From Deltaproteobacteria bacterium (GTDB lineage: Bacteria; Myxococcota_A; UBA9160; SZUA-336): a stretch of DNA of 10,477 nt. Shown here piece after piece: positions 6,219 through 10,477 of this stretch. The number at the start of each line of letters is the position of its first letter. Position 1 is the first letter of the stretch. A program made the translations under genes and the position numbers. The stretch spans positions 1-10,477 of the forward strand of contig DAOUZG010000033.1 in assembly GCA_030665705.1 (NCBI GenBank). Direction: 5' to 3'. The notes under the pieces are model-generated. The model was not told the DNA's origin, ran no database searches, and saw nothing but the letters and a program-made list of their open reading frames with translations.

Positions 6219-6736
6219 CGCGGAGGGTCCTTCACGAGGGAAAGGTCGGAACGTTCGCGCTGGTGGATGCCGAGCTGCCCGGCGGGACGCGGGTCAAGCT
6301 CGAGATTCTCGAACACCCGGGCGCCGCTGCGGTGGTGCCCTTCCTCACGGACGATCGCATCCTGCTGCTGAGGCAGTACCGCTACGCAGCGGGTGGAACG
6401 ATCTGGGAGATTCCGGCCGGAAAGCTCGATCCGGGCGAGGATCCCGAAACGTGCGCCTTGCGCGAACTGGAGGAGGAAACCGGCTACCGCGCGGGACGGA
6501 TCGTCCGTACGGGGGAGATCTTGACGACACCCGGCTTCACGAACGAGCGCATCTACCTGTACGCGGCGTACGACCTGGTTCCGGGGCGCCTCCAACACGG
6601 TCGAGGTGAGGTGATCGAAATCCACGAGGTTCCCCTCGAGGAGGCGCTCGCAATGGTGGAGAGCGGAGAGATCGTTGACGCAAAGTCGATCGTGGCCCTG
6701 CACCACGTCACACGGGCAACGCCGGGAGCCCGGTGA
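6215..6736 (+). CDS. Nudix hydrolase, ADP-ribose pyrophosphatase-like
   Basis: A 173-residue Nudix protein expected to split a nucleoside diphosphate linked to another moiety, most likely ADP-ribose or an ADP-sugar, into AMP and a sugar phosphate. The Nudix box GX5EX7REUXEEXGU is complete: G69, E75, then RELEEETGY (83-91) with the metal-binding glutamates. LLLRQYRYAAG (50-60) before the box and TTPGFTNERIYLY (104-116) after it, with a proline about 16 residues past the box, are typical of the ADP-ribose pyrophosphatase subfamily. The N-terminal segment matches that subfamily's dimer-forming region. The GTG start at 6215 overlaps the nth stop by four bases, with GGAG about ten bases upstream. 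The long in-frame extension upstream only reads nth in another frame. Its own stop overlaps the next gene's GTG. A sirtuin, which makes O-acyl-ADP-ribose, lies three genes downstream. Confidence 0.92.
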   Translation: MTRRVLHEGKVGTFALVDAELPGGTRVKLEILEHPGAAAVVPFLTDDRILLLRQYRYAAGGTIWEIPAGKLDPGEDPETCALRELEEETGYRAGRIVRTGEILTTPGFTNERIYLYAAYDLVPGRLQHGRGEVIEIHEVPLEEALAMVESGEIVDAKSIVALHHVTRATPGAR

Positions 6737-7638
6737 GCGCGCCGCTCGGGGTGGCCTTGACCGGCCACCATCTACGCCTCCCCTCTGTGCTTCGGCTTGC
6801 CCGTCGGGCCGAGACGCTCGGCTACGACGTAGTCATGGTGGATGGCGATACGGGGGCAGTTCCGAGCCGCCCCGAGACCCCGGTCTACGAAGGACTCACA
6901 CTTGCCGGCCTCGCGCTCACCTCCACGGGCAGCATCCGGGTCGGTTCCATTCGCCTACCCTTTTTCTGGAACCCGGTCCTGCTCGCGCGAGGACTTTGCA
7001 CTCTTCAGGAGGTCAGTCATGGTCGGGCGCTCGCCTTTTTCGGAGTGGGCCCCGGCCGGGGCTTCGGGCGCATCGGAATCCCGGATCGGTCACCCAGCGA
7101 ACGCCTAGCGTGGCTCGACGAGGTACTGGAGGCGCTGCGGCCCCTCCTGCGCGGTGAACCCGTCACACGCCGCGGCACCTACGTCGGAATGGAGGAGGTC
7201 CGCCTTCCCGTAACCGGAGCGCCTCCCCCGATCGTCGTCGCAGCAGCCGGGCAGCGGGCTCTCGAGCTCGTGGACGCCCACGCCGACGTCTGGGATGCGA
7301 ACGTCCCACCCCTTCGTGAGCGTCTCGAGCCGCTACGCGAGAAGATCCGCCGACCCATCGAGACTTGGATCTGGGTCTTTGCACGTCCGGGCGAGTCCGT
7401 AGAGCAAGCGGCGAGCGCTTACCGCAAGCACTGCCCCTGGTTCTCGGAAGTCTCCGATTCCGATCTGCCGCGGGCGTTGTTGTGGGGAGAGCCCGAACGC
7501 TGTCGGGATCACCTTCGGGGCCTGAGATCCGAGCTCTGCGTCGCGCGGCCGATTCTCGATCTGATCGGGCTCGGCGAGGAGGAGGCCGTTCGCGCCCTCG
7601 AGGCGCTTGCACCGGCGAACGAGAGTTCAATTTCGTAG
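6733..7638 (+). CDS. Luciferase-like monooxygenase family (LLM class) flavoprotein
   Basis: A 301-residue protein of the bacterial luciferase-like/F420-dependent oxidoreductase superfamily (TIM-barrel flavin enzymes). Characteristic stretches are the N-terminal LARRAETLGYDVVMVDG (22-38), VGSIRLP then NPVLLARGLCTLQEVSHGR (70-98, the usual A-x-LD-x-LS-x-GR region), the phosphate-binding FGVGPGRGFG (103-112), and PPIVVAAAGQRALELV (165-180) followed by DAHADVWD. The cofactor (FMN or F420) and substrate cannot be told from sequence alone; the normally conserved Asp before LS in the superfamily reads Glu-Val here. Start is GTG 6733, overlapping the Nudix stop as GTGA, with GGGAG just upstream, so translation of nth, Nudix and this gene is probably coupled. 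It is followed by an 81-base gap with a hairpin and a tandem repeat. Confidence 0.87.
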   Translation: MSAPLGVALTGHHLRLPSVLRLARRAETLGYDVVMVDGDTGAVPSRPETPVYEGLTLAGLALTSTGSIRVGSIRLPFFWNPVLLARGLCTLQEVSHGRALAFFGVGPGRGFGRIGIPDRSPSERLAWLDEVLEALRPLLRGEPVTRRGTYVGMEEVRLPVTGAPPPIVVAAAGQRALELVDAHADVWDANVPPLRERLEPLREKIRRPIETWIWVFARPGESVEQAASAYRKHCPWFSEVSDSDLPRALLWGEPERCRDHLRGLRSELCVARPILDLIGLGEEEAVRALEALAPANESSIS

Positions 7639-7666
7639 GCTTGCAGGCTCCCGGATGGACCGGGGA

Positions 7667-7704
7667 CTGGGTCGGAGGATCGCCAGACCCAGGATCGTCA
7701 GACC
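7667..7704. repeat. Hairpin overlapping a 15-base-period direct repeat
   Basis: CTGGGTC (7667-7673) and GACCCAG (7686-7692) make a perfect 7-bp stem with a 12-base loop. Overlapping it, AGGATCGCCAGACC (7676-7689) is repeated with one mismatch as AGGATCGTCAGACC (7691-7704). It lies just before the rhomboid ribosome binding site (AGGAG 7709-7713). No T-run follows, so it is more likely an attenuator-like or protein-binding element, or chance duplication, than a terminator. Confidence 0.45.
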
Positions 7705-7719
7705 GGACAGGAGCACAGG

Positions 7720-8448
7720 GTGCGCGGCCGCTACCGCTTCAAGCCCGGCGGGGCCCCAGGCGTGACCCCGATGGTCAAGCGGCTGCTCATTGCAAACGGC
7801 GTTGTCTACCTGGCTCAGGTCTTTGGAATCGTCACGATCCAGTTCGGGGCTCTCATCCCGGACCTGGTGGTAGCCGGTTACCTCTGGCAGCCCTTCACCT
7901 ATATGTGGCTCCATGATCCGGGAGGGCCGCTCCACCTCCTGTTCAACATGTTCGCGTTGTGGATGTTCGGGGGACAGCTCGAGATGCTGTGGGGACCCCG
8001 GCGGTTCCTGCGCTTTTACCTGACCTGCGGAATCGGGGCGGGGCTGTTGATCTTTCTCGTCAACGTGTGGACGGCCCCGGGTGTCGCAACGCTCGGAGCT
8101 TCGGGAGCGATCTACGGGGTATTGACCGCCTTTTCGCTTCTGTGGCCCGACCGAACCATCATGCTCCTGTTTCCACCGATCCCGATCAAGGCGATCTGGT
8201 TCATCCCGCTGCTCTTCGTGTTGCAGATCGGGTTCAGCCAAGGTCAGATCAGCCACGTGGGGCACCTCGGAGGGGTCCTCGTGGCGGCCTTCCTGCTTCG
8301 AAGCGAGCTGTCTCGATACCTGAGCACGCGGGGCCTGCGCCACCGATGGCACCGCTTCCGGATGCGGAACCGCTTGCGGGCAGTCCGTCGCGAAGAGTGG
8401 AAGCGCAAGCGTGGTGACGACGACGACCTGCCGCCCAGCGTCCACTAG
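7720..8448 (+). CDS. Rhomboid-family intramembrane serine protease
   Basis: A 242-residue polytopic membrane protease that cleaves substrates within or next to their transmembrane helix. The catalytic serine is Ser128 in GASGAIYG (126-133), and the catalytic histidine is most likely His182 in HVGHLGG (179-185). The conserved HLLFNMFALW (72-81) supplies the oxyanion-region His and Asn of the family. About six hydrophobic segments are visible, roughly 20-42, 70-90, 98-117, 121-141, 148-170 and 180-194, consistent with the basic six-helix bacterial form. The C-terminal tail (about 200-242) is strongly basic and then ends with GDDDDLPP, and is presumably cytoplasmic. GTG 7720 is chosen because AGGAG lies six bases upstream. 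The sirtuin starts 18 bases after its stop, so the two are probably cotranscribed. The substrate is unknown. Confidence 0.93.
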   Translation: MRGRYRFKPGGAPGVTPMVKRLLIANGVVYLAQVFGIVTIQFGALIPDLVVAGYLWQPFTYMWLHDPGGPLHLLFNMFALWMFGGQLEMLWGPRRFLRFYLTCGIGAGLLIFLVNVWTAPGVATLGASGAIYGVLTAFSLLWPDRTIMLLFPPIPIKAIWFIPLLFVLQIGFSQGQISHVGHLGGVLVAAFLLRSELSRYLSTRGLRHRWHRFRMRNRLRAVRREEWKRKRGDDDDLPPSVH

Positions 8449-8466
8449 TACGCAGGGGGAAGAAGC

Positions 8467-9270
8467 ATGGGCGACTCCGGAGAGATCCAGAGCACGTCGG
8501 AGGAGTTCGAGCGGGCAGCGCGGGTTCTCCTCGATTCGCCCTACGTCATCGCCCTGACCGGTGCGGGTCTCTCCGTCGAGAGCGGAATCCCGCCTTTCCG
8601 CGGACCGGGCGGTCTCTGGACAAAGCACGGCGAACCGCCAATGGACGGGTACCGGCGGTTCATGGACGACCCGGCTGGAGAGTGGCGCAAGCGCCTCAAT
8701 CCCGAGGGGCCCATGAAAGCGCTGGCGGAAACGCTCGCGAAGGCCACTCCGAACGCGGGACATCGGGCGCTGGTCGAGCTCGAGGAGCTCGGGGTGCTTC
8801 AGGCGCTTATCACGCAGAACATCGATAACCTTCACCGGGCAGCCGGGCACAAGCGGGTTCTGGAAATCCACGGAAACGCGACCCTGCTTCGCTGTCTCTC
8901 GTGCGTGGGCCGCCTCCCGCGTGACGCGGTCTCGATCGATCCCGAAAACCTCCCGCCGCTCTGTCCCAGCTGCGGGGGGATCTTAAAGGGCGATACGGTG
9001 CAGTTCGGCGAGCCGATTCCACCCGACGTCCTACCCGACTGCTTCGAGGAGGGACGCAGAGCAAACTGCTGCATCGTGGCTGGAACCTCGGCAACCGTCT
9101 ATCCCGCCGCCCAGATCCCTCTGGACGTGTTGAATCGTGGGGGAGCCCTGATCGAGGTGAACCTCTACGAGAGCGAAATCACGCGCGTCTGCGAGGTCAG
9201 TCTGCGCGGGCCGGGAGCGGCAACCCTGACGCGCCTCGTCGAGACAGCCCGGCGTCTCGCGCGAGGCTGA
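8467..9270 (+). CDS. Sir2-family NAD-dependent protein deacylase (CobB-like)
   Basis: A 267-residue sirtuin that removes acyl groups from protein lysines using NAD+, releasing nicotinamide and O-acyl-ADP-ribose. NAD-binding motifs are TGAGLSVESGIPPFRG (31-46), TQNIDNLH (116-123) and GTSATVYPA (206-214). The catalytic histidine is His135 in EIHGN. The zinc knuckle has two CxxC pairs, C143/C146 and C166/C169. The position matching the Tyr of the desuccinylase YxxR motif appears to be Trp73, with Arg76 kept, so a preference for succinyl or malonyl groups should not be assumed. ATG 8467 has a strong purine-rich site (AGGGGGAAGAAG) immediately upstream. It lies 18 bases after the rhomboid gene and 10 bases before the glycosyltransferase. 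No phage-defence partner (Argonaute, TIR, HerA) is adjacent, and the zinc-bearing deacylase form argues for a housekeeping role. Confidence 0.95.
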   Translation: MGDSGEIQSTSEEFERAARVLLDSPYVIALTGAGLSVESGIPPFRGPGGLWTKHGEPPMDGYRRFMDDPAGEWRKRLNPEGPMKALAETLAKATPNAGHRALVELEELGVLQALITQNIDNLHRAAGHKRVLEIHGNATLLRCLSCVGRLPRDAVSIDPENLPPLCPSCGGILKGDTVQFGEPIPPDVLPDCFEEGRRANCCIVAGTSATVYPAAQIPLDVLNRGGALIEVNLYESEITRVCEVSLRGPGAATLTRLVETARRLARG

Positions 9271-9280
9271 GGGCCCTCGG

Positions 9281-10105
9281 GTGTCGGAGCCGCAGACGGA
9301 GGAGGCCCCGGAACTCTCTTTCGTGCTGCCGTCTTACAACGAGGCCAGGCGCCTGCCCCGGACTCTCGAGCGCGTGGCGGCTTACTTCGACGCGACTCTT
9401 CCCAGCGCCGAGATCATCGTGGTGGATGACGGGAGCTCCGACGAGACGAGCCGGGTTGCGCGCGAGACCCTCGTCGGCCGGGCTGGAGCACAGGTCGTAA
9501 CCTTCCCGCAGAACCGCGGCAAGGGAGCAGCCGTGCGAGCGGGGGTACTCGCCGCTCGAGGGCGACGCGTGCTGTTCAGCGACGCAGACCTCTCGACCCC
9601 CATCGAGGAAGAGGCCCGCCTGCGCGCAGCCCTGGATCGGGGCGCGGATGTCGCAATCGGCTCTCGGGCGGAGCCCGACTCGCGCGTCACGCTGCCTCAG
9701 GGAACGGCTCGACAATCGATGGGGCGAACGTTCAACGTGCTCGTGCGGCTGCTGGGCCTCACGAGCTTTCGCGACACTCAGTGTGGGTTCAAGATGTTCA
9801 CCCGCGAGGCCGCCCAGGCGATTTTTCCCACCGCGCGCCTCGATGGCTTCGCCTTCGATGTTGAGGTGCTCTACGTCGCGGAGCGAGCGGGCTTTCGCGT
9901 CGTTGCCGTGCCCGTCGAGTGGAAAAACGATCCGGTCTCGCGGGTGCGGATGGTTCGAGACCCCGTCCGGATGATTCTCGAGCTTCTCCGAATCCGCTTG
10001 CGTTACCCGCCCTGGGGTGCCAGGGAAACAATCCGCGCGGTGAGCGCATCGAGATCGAGCAGCGCAACCGAGCGATCGCGCGAGAGATCCGGCGGACCCC
10101 CGTAG
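9281..10105 (+). CDS. Family 2 glycosyltransferase (dolichyl/polyprenyl-phosphate glucosyltransferase-like)
   Basis: A 274-residue GT-A-fold inverting glycosyltransferase, most like the ALG5/DPM1 type that moves a sugar from a nucleotide sugar to a polyprenyl phosphate. Seen are LSFVLPSYNEARRLP (12-26), IIVVDDGSSDET (45-56), NRGKGAAVRAG (78-88), the DxD metal motif SDADLSTP (100-107), and the acceptor-side stretches FRDTQCGFKMF and GFAFDVEVLYVAERAGF. No clear membrane segment is present, so it probably acts at the inner face of the cytoplasmic membrane. The start GTG 9281 follows the sirtuin stop by 10 bases, with GAGGG about eight bases upstream. The conserved domain ends near residue 240. 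The last 34 residues form a Ser/Arg-rich tail encoded opposite the convergent metallophosphoesterase, so the tail is probably an accident of a late stop codon. Confidence 0.92.
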   Translation: MSEPQTEEAPELSFVLPSYNEARRLPRTLERVAAYFDATLPSAEIIVVDDGSSDETSRVARETLVGRAGAQVVTFPQNRGKGAAVRAGVLAARGRRVLFSDADLSTPIEEEARLRAALDRGADVAIGSRAEPDSRVTLPQGTARQSMGRTFNVLVRLLGLTSFRDTQCGFKMFTREAAQAIFPTARLDGFAFDVEVLYVAERAGFRVVAVPVEWKNDPVSRVRMVRDPVRMILELLRIRLRYPPWGARETIRAVSASRSSSATERSRERSGGPP

Positions 10106-10477
10106 CCCGGATTCACGAAGAGCGTCTCGCCTCTTCGTTCCACCCCGGCGACGTGCGTGTGACCGAACACCAGCACGTCGGGTGTCCAGTCCTCCAGGGT
10201 TCGGGCGTAGCCCATGTGGATCCGGCCGAAGTTGTCGTACCAATGGCAGAGCAGGATTCGCCGCTGACCGATGTAGAGGCGCAGGTCCCAGGGGTAGCGA
10301 TGGTAGAGGGGCTCGTCGCCATTTCCCGCCACCGCGACGACCGTGGCGATGCGCTCGAGGTCGTGCACGACCTGCTCCGAGCCGATGTCCCCCGCGTGCA
10401 GAATCAGGTCGACTCGCTCTCGCCGAAACGCCTCGAGTACGTCGGGGAGAACGATGCCGTGGGTGTCGGAAACGACT
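10003..10477 (-). CDS. YfcE/MJ0936-type metallophosphoesterase, nearly complete
   Basis: A calcineurin-like metallophosphoesterase (phosphodiesterase of the YfcE type) running off the right edge; the visible 157 residues probably lack only the first few. Family motifs appear in order: SDTHG (3-7, metal ligands D4 and H6), HAGDIGS (27-33, D30), VAGNGDE (49-55, N52), LLCHWYD (75-81, H78), VFGHTHVAG (103-111, H106 and H108) and FVNPGYGG (120-127). All dinuclear-metal ligands are therefore present. The third block normally reads His-Gly; here it is His-Trp, which may alter the active-site entrance. The internal GTG at 10368 is not the start, since reading on to the window edge recovers the DTH and GD motifs. 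The stop at 10003-10005 lies 103 bases inside the convergent glycosyltransferase gene. Substrate unknown. Confidence 0.93.
   Translation of the reverse strand, partial: VVSDTHGIVLPDVLEAFRRERVDLILHAGDIGSEQVVHDLERIATVVAVAGNGDEPLYHRYPWDLRLYIGQRRILLCHWYDNFGRIHMGYARTLEDWTPDVLVFGHTHVAGVERRGETLFVNPGYGGPPDLSRDRSVALLDLDALTARIVSLAPQGG

Noticed and set aside
8467..9270. The Sir2 gene as part of a phage-defence system.
   Set aside because: It is the zinc-bearing deacylase form and has no defence partner nearby; neighbours are housekeeping-type genes.
9197..10243. A 348-codon minus-strand frame opposite the glycosyltransferase and sirtuin end.
   Set aside because: No motif, and it conflicts with both the glycosyltransferase and the metallophosphoesterase frames.
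98..10437. Strong excess of the palindrome CTCGAG: 32 copies counted by eye where base composition predicts about four, suggesting a HIP1-like genome motif.
   Set aside because: By my count 27 of the 32 are in-frame Leu-Glu codon pairs (of about 38 Leu-Glu pairs in all), and the other five are near chance. It is codon-pair preference rather than a separate DNA signal, though the preference for CTC before GAG is marked.

Overview
The window is a high-GC stretch (about two thirds G+C by eye) from a bacterial chromosome, densely packed with housekeeping and accessory enzymes. No transposase, integrase, phage gene, CRISPR array, rRNA or tRNA was seen. A textbook -24/-12 (sigma-54) promoter and ordinary Shine-Dalgarno sites argue against an actinobacterium. 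They fit a Gram-negative-type lineage such as a Myxococcota, Binatota or other 'deltaproteobacterial' relative, but this placement is inference from style, not from a marker gene.

Left half, minus strand, in order of transcription: a compact M3-like zinc metallopeptidase (3975-5471), an alpha/beta hydrolase of the COG2945 type (3238-3858), a class I SAM-dependent methyltransferase (2190-3134) and a NodU/CmcH-type carbamoyltransferase (355-2070). Gaps of 103 to 119 bases separate them. Two of the gaps hold conspicuous hairpins: a 73-base two-tier structure at 3904-3976 and a 7-bp hairpin over a stop codon at 2182-2200. At the far left, the first 46 codons of another minus-strand gene (1-138) start with a strong ribosome binding site and lie just downstream of the sigma-54 promoter (177-192). 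The visible N-terminus resembles a degenerate response-regulator receiver.

Right half, plus strand: six genes that look like one transcription unit, namely endonuclease III (nth), a Nudix hydrolase, a luciferase-like flavin monooxygenase family protein, a rhomboid protease, a Sir2-type NAD-dependent deacylase and a family 2 glycosyltransferase. The first three are joined by two GTGA stop/start overlaps. The last three are 10 to 81 bases from their upstream neighbour. The glycosyltransferase runs tail to tail into, and overlaps by 103 bases, a minus-strand YfcE-type metallophosphoesterase that leaves the window on the right almost complete.

Functional themes: DNA base-excision repair and nucleotide-sugar or ADP-ribose clean-up (Nth, Nudix), NAD-dependent protein deacylation (Sir2), membrane proteolysis (rhomboid), lipid-linked sugar transfer (GT2), and an orphan carbamoyltransferase/methyltransferase pair that could decorate a small molecule or glycan. 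No complete new multi-gene defence or biosynthetic system is evident. The most noteworthy items are the sigma-54 promoter, the large inverted repeat at 3904-3976, the sirtuin and Nudix enzymes in one operon, and the convergent overlap at 10003-10105.
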